A stretch of 64,000 nt of DNA from positions 13,419,415-13,483,414 of the forward strand of contig OY365810.1 of assembly GCA_959347315.1 (NCBI GenBank), in the 5' to 3' direction. Position 1 is the first letter of the stretch. Each line of letters opens with the position of its first letter. Positions 44,641-56,728 of this stretch are shown one piece after another. Made by a program: the position numbers and the translations under genes. The notes below the pieces were generated by a model, which worked only from the letters and a program-made list of their open reading frames with translations, did not search any database and was not told the origin of the DNA. Origin of the DNA: Bimastos eiseni (lineage: Eukaryota > Annelida > Clitellata > Crassiclitellata > Lumbricidae).

Positions 44641-45394
44641 AATATTTAATTACAATAATATCAGAGAATGATGTATGGGATGAATGCATATAGAGAAATA
44701 GTGTCTATCATAAAATATATTTTTTGTCTATACCAGGAGGAGAAAAATTTAATGCTTGAGACTTTCTTAAAATTCATTCATATGTTGAGCTTTTCACACA
44801 AGAACCTCTATAATATTGTTATAAATTCTAATTTACTTGTCCAAATTCTGTACAAGACTTAAGCTGAGAACAGAGTTGGGGTTACAACCCCATGCCATTC
44901 TCTGCACTCATTACAATTATTCCTCAGCATTCATCCTCAGAAGTGATGTTAAGTCTTTCGACTATTACGTTCAAAAGAAAGACTAATTCAACTAGTCATA
45001 GCAGTCTTCACAAATTTCTATACTGCCGCATCCGTAGTCAGAGGCACTCCTGACCTGATGACTTAAACCAAGTTGAAAAGTTTGTTAGGCACTGACAGAA
45101 AAACGGGCAAAGACTAAGGGCTAAAGCTGCAGTTTAAAAATGTACGGCTTTTGTTTTTTTTGAGTGGCTTGATATTTCCTGAGATTCAGCCAATATTTCA
45201 GGATCCAGACTCCACGATTTCACAAGTGGAATATCAGCACCTCAATTTATTTTCCATACCAATTCAAAATACACAAACAAGATCAATATTTATAGATCAA
45301 GTTTTGTACAAACAAAGCATCCACTGCCTTACTATTACTAGTATTACATGTTTAGTAAGTGCCACTATCTAACGACAAGCATCAATCAACAGCA

Positions 45395-45512
45395 CTGAGC
45401 AATAATTACGAGCGAAGGATTTGCTCAAGGTCCCTACGCAGTAACCACCACAGGGGAGACTCAAACCCAAGTCTCCACAATACAAGGTGAACTCTCTAAC
45501 CAACCAGCCATT
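45395..45512 (-). mobile_element. tRNA-headed SINE family A, decayed copy
   Basis: Contains TTTGCTCAAGGTCCCTACGC and GAGACTCAAACC in the order seen in the other minus-oriented copies. Confidence 0.6.
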
Positions 45513-45877
45513 GATCCTTATGGCAACGTTTATTAAATTGGCACTATTGAACGTTCAGAGCAGAAACAGTTAAAGCAATTTCAACAAAAGTTCTGTATTT
45601 GTACAGTGTCCGGTTAATCTGTAATGCCGAAATATTTCCAAAAACATGTCCCAAGGCAATACGCAATCAGTTCTTCAGCTTCAAAGCAAAATGATGTACC
45701 TAGCTTACATCTGAAATGCATTCCGACGCTAAAGTGCAATAGACCACGGACATGCTCAACTTTATATTTAACATTTAACAAACTAGTACAGAAATACCTT
45801 CCCAAAATAAGAGAATGTTGTTTTCTAAATATACATATGTCTACATAGTTTATATAACTATACATATATATATTTAA

Positions 45878-45915
<38 letters not shown>

Positions 45916-47066
45916 CAAGCATATATACCTGTATATGTACTCCTTTCAAAAGTGAAAGCATACATGGTAATTATGTATACTGTATATGGTATATTTGTAC
46001 AAATATGCATAAATATATATAGTACACAAAAAAATACACATATTATACATATGCATTTCAGACATCAAATAAATTCAGATTGTATAAGTTAATACTCAAT
46101 TTAATAATTATAGATCAATATGTTAAACCAAGAGTATTACAACGTGACTGAAGGTCTGATGGTGCCCGAGGTGTTGGCAATGATCAATCAACTTTGTAAC
46201 TGATGTTGACATTTGATAATTGTCATATATGGAAGAGTCATTCTGCTTTCAAAAGTCAATATAATTGTCTAAAGGCTTGCATTTTCGTCAGAAGTTTTGT
46301 TTTTCTTGGACATTATTAAAAGCCCTCGACAGAAGTTGCTTAAATTTTCTTCCACAATAATTAGTTAACATATCAGAATGTTCAATCGGTCAACAGTAAA
46401 CTCCTCCCTGTAGTTACTAGACGCAAAAATACATTCAACTCGGACATTCAAGTTTTGGTCCCAAATACCACAAAGACAAAACTGTTTATTCACAAAAATC
46501 CTTCTAAATGTAGTGGCATTGCAGAAGCATTGGAATTTGAAGCTGTCGAAACAGGCAAATTTCTTGGCTTGTATTGGGAACAAGTCATTTACCTGTTTAC
46601 AATTGTAAAGGCACTGACACAACGCAGTTGAGATTAAACCGAACATCATAACATTCAGTAGACATAATTCTCCAACAACAAAAGTTAAACATCAGGCTAA
46701 AACATGCTCTATAAGTATACATTTACATAGACACACATGCACAAATGTACATGTGTATATGTAAATAAAATATGTACACGTAGAAGTGTACATTTGCAAT
46801 ACATTTACGATGCACGCGTGTGAACATCAAGCAAAGTATTTTTAAGCGGACGAAAGGATAGATCTCTTCGGGCATTTGCTGGTGATGAAAACAAGGCAGA
46901 TTAAATCATGAGATTGCAACAGACCGAGATATCTTTAAAACAAACATAAAAAAGCTACAGACGAAGAAATTAATCAACCTGCTTTGATTCAGCAGCGAAC
47001 GCTTCACCTCCAACAGTCGCTCGTACGGTGCCAAAGACACACCTGGAGCCACCAAGACAGGTGAGT

Positions 47067-47303
47067 TCAGTCATCGTCGTTGAAATTGGCCACTTCCTCG
47101 GGGATGCTGAAGGTGCGATCTTCGCCAAGCAGCTGCGATGCGCCGTATGGAACCTGTGGCTTGCTGGTCGCTTTTATTGCGTAGTGTGTGATGATTTCAC
47201 GGTCAGCCGGGCATGACTCCTGGAAGGCCTCAGTAGCGTATGCTCTGGCCAGGTAGCGCCACACGTAGATCAGATCTGTTGGAATCTCAAAGTTCTTGTA
47301 GGC
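47067..47303 (-). CDS. CLIC exon 4 (C-terminal)
   Basis: On the minus strand: acceptor attctag, phase 0, 78 codons and TGA (47,067-47,069). Encodes AYKNFEIPTDLIYVWRYL, the most typical CLIC helical signature. Confidence 0.94.
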   Translation of the reverse strand, partial: AYKNFEIPTDLIYVWRYLARAYATEAFQESCPADREIITHYAIKATSKPQVPYGASQLLGEDRTFSIPEEVANFNDDD

Positions 47304-50300
47304 CTAGAATAATGAAGAGGACCAACAATGCTTATCAGGAACTTGATTTTTATATAGCACAAGTTAAAAGATTAATGATACATGTACAGTAATGAAATAA
47401 TAAATCAAATGAACTTGAAATGTACAACACAATGAGCGTCTTGCATGACTGCCAACAGTTAAATTCAACTCCTGTAATAACATAATTTGTTCATGCTGTA
47501 CTTGCAGCTTTAACTATGTAGTTTGTCAGTTTGAAATTAAAGGAAAATTATTATAAGTTCTGATTATTAAGGAATTCACTAAAGTCAAAAATTACTTTGA
47601 AAATTAAACCATAATGAAGATGGTGGTCTATCTCTAATAAGACAATTAATAGCCTAAAACGACAGGTTGCATATGTTTCCCAATCTCTCGTAGAATATTA
47701 TTGTCACTATATTGTCAAACACAATAAAGAACACAACACACTGACTGGTGCTATACTAATAGTCAATAATAACAAAAGACATAAGCAAAACATGAGTATA
47801 AACAACAAATATATTTCATACACTGCTTAAGAGAGCTAGAAACAAATGACGTGGCAACTGGTCACGTTGATAAAGCCATAGAAATGCAAAAGAAAGCGTT
47901 ACGCCGTACCTTGCCAGCCACCCGGATATGCTGAAGGGTTGGCAAGAGGTAGCAGTCTGCACGGGACAGCTGGTCACCCAACATGTAGCTGCTAGCATTC
48001 TCCCTCAAGTGTGCTTCCACCTTCTCCAGAATTCGCACGAGCTGTGTCGCGTCCTCCGACGACTGCTTCAGAAAGTGGCTGAACTTCTACACATCCAAAC
48101 AAACGATTCAAGCGTTTCGCTCAGTCAGAAGTCTTGACAGAAATTACAGACGTTGACAGGCAGAAAACAAGAACGACATGAAGCAATGACGAGAACAAAC
48201 AGAAGACAAGAACCTTTACGAATCGGGTATGTCAAAAACAGGAACTCCTGTAACAATGTCAACTGGTGGCAAGAAAGGAGAGTTCTGAGCAGACGGAATA
48301 TTTATGTTGATAGCTTGGGATTTATGGCAAATTTAGAAATTTTATACCCAAAAAATGGTGGGGCATTCAGTAGAGCTGCATTGATTAATCGGGCCGATTA
48401 TAGAGATATCGGCAGTATCGGATATCGGCAAGATAATCGGCGCTGATATTAAAAATTATATTTTTATTTTATGTTATTTTCAGTCTATAAAACAAAATGA
48501 CGACAGCAACATCACTGAGTCTGTGTGAGAGACGGCATTTCGTTCCGTTCCCATATTGTGTGTCGTTGAGCCAATGGCTACTTCAGACCAGTGGTGAGAC
48601 CACCTAGTGTGCTAGTATAGACCGTGGGAACGTGTCCGCGTAAGTGTTGTGCAGAGTGAGTCATAGTGCCTGCTTGGAGGCCAAGAAATTGCTCATCAAT
48701 TCAAGCCTAGGAACGGCTGGTATATTCAACAGAGAAACCCATAAATATACATCGTGGAGGCATGCCTAAAGAATACATGCTAGTTGCCAATCAGATTTCC
48801 TCGAAACATTTCAGTTGTCTGAGACTAGATGGGTGGCTGTAAATTGGCCGGTCCTTGACCCTTAATTACCCTGGGCACAGTTCGACGGTGGGCGGTGTGT
48901 CTAATCTGTATTGCCTGCCCAGGATTAGTCCCCAACTACAAGTATACGTCTCCAACAAAGCAAGTGTTTTGCTTGAATCACAACAATAGGCAGTAGCAGT
49001 AGGTCTACCTTTTGGAACCGGACATCTTTGGAAACACAATGAATAATCGGTAAAATAATCGGCTATCAGCAAATGAATAATCGGCATCGGCAAAAAGTGA
49101 CATCGCTACAGCTCTAGCATTAAGAGCATCAAGGATACCCACACAGCAAGCTATCAAGATACAAATTAAAAAATTATGACTGAAACACCAAAAGCTTAAA
49201 AATGCTTTATTTATAATTGGACTTCAAAACTTTTACTAGTTGTAGTCCAAAATTGAAAGTAACACTTGCTCAAAGACATCTAACACTAATGGCCCATGTT
49301 TACAATTGAGCCTATGACAATTCCATATTTTAATACTGCAACATTCTCTATTTGACCCAGAGGTAACGTAACATCTTAATAGACGATGGGATTTCACCTA
49401 AAACGTCAAAGCTTGTGAATGATATAAATCCGTGCAGAGCAATGACTGCAAGAGATGAAGCTGTGATTACTACAATAGAATTTCTAATATGTTGAATTGG
49501 TCACAAGACTTGACTTTTAAATGTTCAATAGTGCCCAATGAGGAACAGTGCATTTCAAATAAAGTTGAAAATTGGAAGCAAATACTTGAAAGCAAATAAG
49601 AAAGAGATTTTTGAATGCAAAGCTTTCAAGGTAATATGCTGAAGCAGCAAAAATGACTAACATTAAGTATGTTCACAAGGGCAATTAGTCAAATTATAAT
49701 TGGAAAAGAGGGAGATATTCTTTGAATTAGCATCAAACAAAGGTCACCCAACAGCTCAGATATAAACACTAAAAGGCATAGTAGCTTAATTTTTAGAGTT
49801 TGCACAGAGAGAACTGGTTCTAGACTGATCTGAGAATTCCTATGTAGGAACCTTGAACAACTGCTACATGCCAAGTGTGCAGGAATACAAGCAATAAAGA
49901 AAATGACAATTGTGTTCTACGGGCAAATGTTCTATGCTTTTGTGGAATAGTCTGAATGACTTCACTGGCTCAATGGACAAAACGGTTGTGCATTCGGAGC
50001 ATTCAGTGACTCTGTCCACAGAGCTGGTCACAGATGTTCTACAGCACATTCTTCGTAAGGTCCGGTGCTCTAACCCAAAAAATTTTTTTCCAAACCACTG
50101 AACAACCATGTTTTGTTATTTCAAGCAGAGAAGCTGCTGCATAATGCATGTCACTCCTAATGTTTGTTTCAAACAATTCCAAGATGCAAGATGGCTTCAG
50201 TAATAAACTGTTCCAACTTCTTGGCAATATAGCATTGATGAATAATACTAAAGAAAAGGAGTGAATATGCTGACCCCCATGATCTTAATTGCTCTTCAAA

Positions 50301-53300
50301 ATACCCAAATGTGATTCACGTTTATCATAAGCTAGAAGAAACTAAGTCAATGTAACATTACAACTAAAAACCAATCAAAGTAATCCACAGAAACTTTATT
50401 CTTTTAAAATTGATGAAATTCCATGACTGTCTCAACACTTGTGAAATTTCCTGACATTCCCCAACTTTCCAGGTTTTCCAGAAGAGTGTGAATCCTGCTT
50501 AAAATCTCAATGCTGAAATCTCCACAACCAAAAATCATTGAATGTAAAAGACAGTTTCAAAACAAAACTGATAATATCTTATGTAAAGAAGCACCTTAGT
50601 CGCCTTGCGTTTAGGACACAATGTGACATTAACATTACAACAGATTCCATAGACTATAACAAACATGAACTAAAACAAACATACCATGTAGAGGTCTTCA
50701 AACGACTGCTCAGCCACTGCCTCTGCCCTCGACTCCTTCCTGGACCTCATTTCGTCACAGTCAAACCTCTCGAAGAGCGCCTCAATCTCATCCACCGTGT
50801 CACACTCCACCCCACTGAGGTCATGACCTCGAGCGTCAAGGCCCTTGTGCACCTTCACAAGCGGATATCGCTTGCCATTAGAGAAATCCAACACTTCCTT
50901 CGGAGGACTTTCTGGAAGGAAGGTCGTCACAACAAGGTCGATGAGGCCCCTCTCCCGCAAGATGTAGAAGACAAGGAAATAGCGGTGACATATCGGACAT
51001 CCACCATTCTTCAACTTGTCAACAGCAGCCTTCAATGAAGACAAACATCAAATCTGCATGTTAACATAAATGACCGTTCAACATAAATGACCGTTTAAAA
51101 TAAATGACTGTTTAACATAAATGACCGTCATTCTCTCAATAAGTCATTGTTAAACAGTATCCTCATGGACTAAAAGGTCTCTGCTGGTCCTTTCAGTCCC
51201 TGACCATAGAAAGTAATCACAAGACAATAATACCTAGACAACTAAAACTTATGCTAAAGCGTTGAATTGCACAAATAAGTAAGTAACAAGCACCCGATTT
51301 GTTCCACAGGTACGTTCAGTACGTTCTATATGTAGCAAATCATCGTGAAAACAAGTTATTGAATTTTTTAAACTCTATTTCAAGCATATAAACTTAAATT
51401 AATTTTGGCAAACATGCAGTATCAGAGTGCACAAGTTTATGGCATGGTTTAAGAATTCTCAATTGTTGTAATTGGTCCCCGTGAAATAAACATCACCTAT
51501 ACATATGTGTCCAATCATCAGAAAATATCACCAAACCAGGCGACACAACCTTTTCACTAACGATGTAACCAAATCCATTCTTGGAACATAAATCAATTTT
51601 CAGGAGCATGTGCGTTGCAGAAATTAATCTAATCCATTGTTTGCCAAAATACTGAACTGGAGTAGGATTTTCTAGATACAGGGATAATCTAAGGAGGACT
51701 GGGATAGAAAGAAAGGAGAACAAAGGAGGATGCATTGAATGTTTCATGCTGGAGTTTTCCAAGTAAATAGAAATGAAGTCACATTGGAAAGCTGCATGAA
51801 ATCATATTGAGGTCTTTAAACATTACGTTGCTAAGTGCTAAATGCAAGTAATCGCACCTTCCTAATTACAGGAAATTCTAATAACATAAGCATTGAACCC
51901 AGAGTTGTATGGTCTCGAGACAGTGTCTCGGTCTCGAGACGTCTAGAGACAGTCTTTTAGTGTCTCGGTCTCGGAAACCTGCTGTCTCGGTCTCGATCTC
52001 GAGGTAGTGTCTCGAATTTTTAGAAACTGTCTTGAAGCGAAAGTCTAGTTCTGTCTCAACAAGAGATCTCGATAAGTTCTGTGTTAACTGTCTTAAAATC
52101 TTGCGGCAATATAAAAGCTATTCTCAGGAATTGGTACTATATACATTACAAGTTTCAAATTGAAATTACAAATAAACCTTATTCCCGAAAACTGATACAT
52201 TAGTATTTTACTGCATTTTATATAGGATCACTTGTCTTTTACTGTCTCGAGCCTAGTGTCTCGGTACCTCACTGTCTCGGTCTCGTCTTTGTCTTGAAGT
52301 TTCAAGTCTTGCATACAACACTGATTGAACCTCTAACAAGAAACATTCTTCACATTGTACTTTGTAAGAATTATTCCCTTCAACATCTGAATGCCAAAAA
52401 ATCAATGAAATAATATCCAATAGCCAAAGTAACCAAGAAACAAAGTCACATTTGAAACCCGTATGAAATCAATTGAGGCTTATTATCATAATGTTACAAA
52501 GTACTAATTTAAGCAATAAATTCTGCCTTCTTGATTAAGCATAGCATTTCACTGAGGAGCCAACTAATTTTTGTAAAAGTGCAGCAGTCGGGGTGTATAT
52601 ATACCAGGCGTCGCGAGGGTCGTTTAGGGTCAGGTTAGGCATAGTGAGAATCGGTAAGGGTAAGTTAACGGACATTGTTAGGGTGGGTTAGGGCAAAGAT
52701 TAAGGTTATTGGTATCATTATAAAACATAGCATTTTCCATAGTCAACCCAGCGTGCCAATAGAGACATACGACACCCGGAAACCCTGATGCTGGACTTTC
52801 ATGATAATTTTCCTGTAGATATTTGCAAATATTGCGTACATGAACAATTACTTGCTAATGAGAATAGAAGCAGTGTCACAGTGCTCCATTCTGACCAAGT
52901 TTGGGGCAGCCATATTGTTTATTATGGAGCATGACCGATGTAAACTTCTTCACAAAGTACTTGCCAATTGGCATGATCAGTCTTTGTACCTGCCACAAAT
53001 ACTTAAACTCGTACTCTTGAGTAATTAAAACATGCCTACAGTGACTACAGAGGACATGCAATTTATTTAGAGCAGTTGGTTGCATTCATTCAGCATACGG
53101 CAACTTATGAACACCGTCACATTCCAGCTAATTTGCTAAAACCGATGTTAAAAAAACAATCACGAAATTCCCATCACAGCTGAAATTTTTAGATCTCAAC
53201 ATCCCTCCTAACTCCTCCGTCGCGCCCTCATCGACACGCATGCGCACCTGAGCATTAGACATCCGTCGGAGCGTGACACATAGTCTGCGTTCATTTATAA

Positions 53301-53721
53301 ACTTTGACGATCATATTTACAGTTTTAAGTCACCTCACCTTAACAAAAAGCTCGATCACTGGGCGATCAGTGTTCTCTGCTCCCTCAGCGGCCGACATAA
53401 CTGGGTCGAATTAGCTTGGACGGAAGTAAAACGTAGAATCTTGAACGCAAAGTCGTTGAAAACAAACACACCCTCTTGAAGTTAATGGCACCGGAAGAAG
53501 TTTGTGACACAAAATGCCGCAACTTAGCCGTTGTGACAGACGTCATATTCTAAAAATAGACAACTTTCTGTTGCGCTATAGTTTGTGATTAGTGAGCTAT
53601 CAAGAATAAATCTGAATGATAAAAGACTTAAAGATAAAGCTGATAATAAGACATGTACACTTACAGGATCGTAAATAATTTCAAAAGGCCGAACATATGC
53701 GGCAGATCTCAACCATATCAT
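47067..53721 (-). CDS. Chloride intracellular channel (CLIC/EXC-4-like) protein, 4 exons
   Basis: CLIC proteins have a glutathione-transferase fold, are soluble or membrane-associated, and act as anion channels or glutaredoxin-like oxidoreductases. The joined exons (57+345+177+237 nt) give 271 aa in one frame with all introns in phase 0. Exon 1 gives FEIIYDP, then the thioredoxin-fold part with C30-P-I-C33 (vertebrate CLICs have CPFS/CPFC here), the cis-Pro loop KRYPLVKV, then the all-helical half: KFSHFLKQ, SYMLGDQLSRADCYLLPTLQHIRVAGK and IPTDLIYVWRYLARAYATEAFQESCPADREI, ending in an acidic VANFNDDD tail. Vertebrate CLICs are 240-250 aa. Convergent with AK9. I leave the symbol blank because invertebrate CLICs are not one-to-one with vertebrate paralogues. 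Confidence 0.92.
47910..48086 (-). CDS. CLIC exon 3
   Basis: Minus strand: acceptor gatgtgtag, donor gtacgg, phase 0 to 0, 59 codons. Contains LGDQLSRADCYLLPTLQHI, the conserved CLIC core. Confidence 0.95.
48371..49116. mobile_element. hAT-type non-autonomous element, 'CGATTAATCGG' family, copy 2
   Basis: Ends TAGAGCTGCATTGAT / CATCGCTACAGCTCTA. 8-bp flanks GCATTCAG / GCATTAAG. Internal sequence matches 12,198-12,974 (e.g. GACGACAGCAACATCACTG, TTACCCTGGGCACAGTTCGA). In the CLIC intron between exons 3 and 2. Confidence 0.85.
50685..51029 (-). CDS. CLIC exon 2 (thioredoxin-fold domain)
   Basis: Minus strand: acceptor ttcattgaag, donor gtatgt, phase 0 to 0, 115 codons. Begins AAVDKLKNGGCPICHRYFLV. 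A TGA lies just upstream in frame, so coding must be joined from another exon. Confidence 0.93.
51058..51137 (+). repeat. 20-bp tandem repeat 'AACATAAATGACCGTTT', ~4 copies
   Basis: AACATAAATGACCGTTCAAC and variants, just upstream (on minus) of CLIC exon 2. Confidence 0.85.
51900..52323. mobile_element. hAT-type non-autonomous element, 'TCTCGGTCTCG' family, copy 1
   Basis: Ends CAGAGTTGTATG / CATACAACACTG are inverted; flanked by perfect 8-bp duplications ATTGAACC (51,892-51,899 and 52,324-52,331). Subterminal TGTCTCGGTCTCG repeats. Confidence 0.9.
52610..52710 (+). repeat. GGGTTAGG-like low-complexity stretch
   Basis: GTTTAGGGTCAGGTTAGG...GTTAGGGTGGGTTAGGGC. Contains two TTAGGG words but is not a regular telomeric array. 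Confidence 0.5.
53273..53479 (+). pseudogene. Possible DDE-transposase C-terminal remnant
   Basis: Open frame of ~60 residues ends with NWVELAWTEVKRRILNAKS. This resembles the 'NPIELxWxxVK' motif near the last catalytic residue of Tc1/IS630-like (DDE_3) transposases. It lies antisense in CLIC intron 1. No other part of a transposase is visible. Confidence 0.3.
53665..53721 (-). CDS. CLIC exon 1 (start codon)
   Basis: Minus strand: ATG at 53,719-53,721, 19 codons, strong donor gtaagt. MIWLRSAAYVRPFEIIYDP joined to exon 2 reproduces the first beta-strand of CLICs (compare IELFVKAG). The start is the only ATG seen; an alternative upstream first exon cannot be excluded. Confidence 0.75.
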
Positions 53722-54603
53722 TTTAAGAGGGAACGAGGCTCGAGGAAGTAGAAGACTAATCGAAGGTGAAGTAGCAATTATTTTAGGCGGGTGTCGTTTG
53801 TTCGAGAATTGGAAGATGAACGATAAGTTGAATCTGGGCGAGAGTTCCTGAATAGGTGAGACTTAAGTTTCTACTGGAGAGCCCGAGGAGTAATGAATAG
53901 AGAAGCCTGAGACTGCAGACCTATGGTGGTGGGTGATGGTGGAGGAGCTTCGACTGTCGACACACAAGACAAGACAGAGCTCATTTATTAGGCAGCGTCG
54001 GATATGTATAAACGAGCCTTAGTGATAGAGCCAATATTAATATGACTAGACATAGAAAGTTTACTGTCAAAAAGAACTCCAACAACATTAGGCGGCTGAC
54101 TAGAGCTGGTTTCTTCTAGTCGAATGAAATAGATTTATAGTGAAAAACTCAAGATGTAATCGGTATCGACGGTCTTTCCACGTCAATCCGCTCTGCTCGC
54201 ATTTAACTTTAGGTGAGTTATAGACGTAAGCCTAAGCCTATCACAGAGTAGAAATGGCTACAGGTCAACAACTGTAAGAACGCAGTTACGATTAAGCGTA
54301 AAGTGTCTGATTAAGTTAGACCTGAAGTTGCATTTCCAAGCAGTTATTAAAGAATTTGGCAGGAGATCGAGTTTGGAGAATAAAGGAATTAGCGGAAAGG
54401 AGGTTTTGACGCAATGTTCAACCAACCACACGGTTTTAAATATAACGCAATACCTTAAAATATAGATTTTGATGTAATGCTAATTACTGCAGCCACTTTT
54501 TATAGGCCAAGGTGAGGGAAGATAATCTAGGGTTAGGAGTCGGAAAGTTCAGTCTGAGTCTGGTCACAGTCAAAGTCGAACAAACAGAGAAAGTCGAATG
54601 GAC

Positions 54604-54605
<2 letters not shown>

Positions 54606-54675
<70 letters not shown>
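54606..54675 (+). repeat. (GA)n microsatellite
   Basis: AGAGAGAG run with one GAAAGAAAG interruption; explains the Arg-Glu repeat frame. Confidence 0.95.
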
Positions 54676-54677
<2 letters not shown>

Positions 54678-54734
54678 GCCGTTGTAGCGGCCTCTAAGGA
54701 GATAAGCGATATAGTCGGGTCAACTGAACTCTCA

Positions 54735-55207
54735 AAAAATGCGAACAAAAGGTTTCTCAACGGATTCTGACAATATTTTTCATGTTTAATAACATAGTAA
54801 AAATCGGCTCAAATCTGACCATCAGAAAAGTGTCATTTTCAAGATAGCGTCAAACATGGCCGCCGATAACTATTATTGTCAATATCTAAAGAACCATTCA
54901 ACATAGAAGGGTGTTTTGGTGTCGAGCCGTAGGTTTTATTGCATTCCCATTACCAGATGAGACCAAGACGTAAGAGTCACTTTCAAAATGGCGTCCAAAA
55001 TGGCCGCTGAAAGCTAAAATTATCAATATCTACAGAACCATTCAACATACAAAGGTGTGTTTAGTATCGAACTGTAGGCAATATTAAAAGCTAATTAACA
55101 AAGTAGCAGTCTACTCTAATTAGACAATGATAAAAGAGTCGCCTTCAAAATGGCGTCCAACATGGCCGACAAAGGCAATAATGTCAATATCTAACGGACC
55201 ATTCAAC
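54735..55207 (+). repeat. Left terminal inverted repeat with three subunits
   Basis: Three direct subunits of ~165 bp, each with ATTCAACATA, a GTGT..GTCGA/TCGAACTGTAGG block, then AAAATGGCGTCCAA.ATGGCC. Inverted match to 58,698-59,170. Confidence 0.88.
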
Positions 55208-55329
55208 CCAGTCCAATTAGTCATCTGAGAATCATACTGAAATAAATGAATTGCTACGGAAAAGGAAGATGGAACTGAGTGTTTTGTCGAAGAGAAGCAG
55301 GCTGTGGCTGAATTACCAAAGAATGTTAA

Positions 55330-55964
55330 CAGTTGTTGGTCACTAGTAATTGCAGATCGAACGGGTTCCTGAATGATGCATCTACCGGCTGTTTCTGGCA
55401 GTATTCCCATATTTGCTGCAGCCGGGCATTAAAACTACAAGAAATCCGCCTACCTTTATGTTCAACAGATGGGTCAGCTTGACATCAAACACCCGGATGT
55501 TTTCAGAAAATTTGAAAATGGTTTTCATGTTATTCGTCGTAGCAATCAGTTGGTTGCTGGTCTCAGCTCCGATCTTGTCATTGAGCAGACATTGATGAGG
55601 TCGTTAAAAACCAATGGAGGTCTGACTCAAGGAAGTGGAATGTCTCAAGAGCAGATGAACTATATCAACTCCGATATCAGCAGAGTACAATGCTGCAATG
55701 CAGGAGTTCGCCAATCTGTCATACTCTACATCGGAACAGCACAAGGAATTGACGAAGGCAAGGATGGGCAAGGACCTTGTTGATTTGGAAAAGATCATTT
55801 TCAAATGTGTTGGAGCCTCGCCATTTTCACCAGACCCTTCCATAAGGAACATTGTCAATGGAGTTGTTGCTGACAAATTTGTAAATGTTCATGAACACGC
55901 GGAGGTAAGACGCATGATTATGCATAATAATGGTCGGAAAACCTGCATTTACATTCCCGTTTAG
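55330..55964 (+). pseudogene. XPG-like/CXC element protein, N-terminal part (broken)
   Basis: Reads FAAAGH-stop, then KSAYLYVQQMGQLDIKHPDV (from about 55,390), FHVIRRSNQLVAGLSSDLVI and SLKTNGGLTQGSGMS to about 55,685. It then shifts frame to EFANLSYSTSEQHKELTKAR ... ASPFSPDPSIRNIVNGVVAD (to 55,964). At least one stop and two frame changes. The block 'GLSSDLVIEQ..MRSLKT' is a hallmark of this uncharacterised family. The function of this part is unknown. Confidence 0.75.
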
Positions 55965-56480
55965 AAGAACGGATAAAGCAAGAATCCTTGGAGAACCCTT
56001 AGCAGTGGCGGTCGCTCCGTATCGAACCATTGATTCCGGTCTTCTATTCGAACGTTTCGTGGTAGCTGCAAAAACTGGAGAACTGTAATTGGAAGAGGTT
56101 CTTTAATTGAGTCCAGAAATGTATTTAGAAAGGCCGATAAGCCACAACTAGCTAATGCGATAAGTGAATATGCAGGGGATGGTATCCTACAGTTCGTACC
56201 AAAGACAGAGAGGCACGTCCTCAATAGAGGTACCTTACTTCATTGGATACCGTGGAACAAGGGAGAAAGCTATGGTGCAATAGCACAGACGTATGCCGAC
56301 TTCACCGTCCGGCAGTATGGTGCAGGAACCACCGTTTGTTTTGATGGACATGAGCAAGGGCCATCCATTAAAGACAGCACGCATCTGAGAAGAGGACAGA
56401 ATACTTATCCTGTTCTCAGCTTTACCGCTGAAACAGAGTTCTCTGGCAAGCAAGATGAGTTCTTGCCAAGAGTTATCAAT
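55965..56480 (+). pseudogene. XPG-like/CXC element protein, XPG-N-like part
   Basis: Frame-shifted continuation. From about 56,150: AISEYAGDGILQFVPKTERH, RGTLLHWIPWNKGESYGAIA, then VCFDGHEQGPSIKDSTHLRR (near 56,335-56,395). The F-D-G ... P ... K ... R-R pattern fits the N-terminal block of XPG/FEN nucleases. The gene is interrupted after FLPRVINKEKLK by a SINE. Confidence 0.7.
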
Positions 56481-56494
56481 AAGGAGAAACTGAA

Positions 56495-56715
56495 ATTATT
56501 ATTATTATTTCCGAAATTTGATACCGCCCTTCTTCCAACATTTTTTTGCTCAGAAGAGCACACACATGCCTCGACGGCGCAATTGCAGTTGTACTGCAGA
56601 GCAATGGTGCGCGAAAGACTTGCTCAAGGTCCCTACACAGTGACTCCCGGACGAGGGTCGAACCCGCTCGCTCAGCGCACACGGGCTGACCGCTCTACCA
56701 GATCGGCCACTGTGC
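56495..56715 (-). mobile_element. tRNA-headed SINE family A, nearly full length
   Basis: Minus orientation: CAGTGGCCGATCTGGTAGAG (box A), GCGGGTTCGACCCTCGTCC (box B), then GGGACCTTGAGCAAGTC, CTTCTGAGCAAAAAAATG, AAATTTCGGAAA and an (AAT)n tail at 56,495-56,510. It splits the XPG-like gene. Confidence 0.9.
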
Positions 56716-56728
56716 CACACCAAAATGG

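Larger units (their letters stand above)
43365..47066. other. Intergenic region between convergent AK9 and CLIC genes
   Basis: AK9 ends on + at 43,364 and the CLIC stop codon lies at 47,067 on -. No coding gene seen between them. It presumably holds both 3' UTRs; a minus-strand AATAAA (TTTATT at about 46,484) and others are possible, none convincing. Includes the LINE remnant at 44,330, a decayed SINE at 45,395 and TA repeats at 45,860-45,915. Confidence 0.6.

Noticed and set aside
52610..52710. Interstitial telomere array
   Set aside because: Only two TTAGGG words in irregular GGTTAGG-like sequence; no regular period.
55120..55410. Minus-strand frame of 96 codons at the left TIR
   Set aside because: Overlaps the TIR and the start of the element gene; the + strand matches the known family instead.
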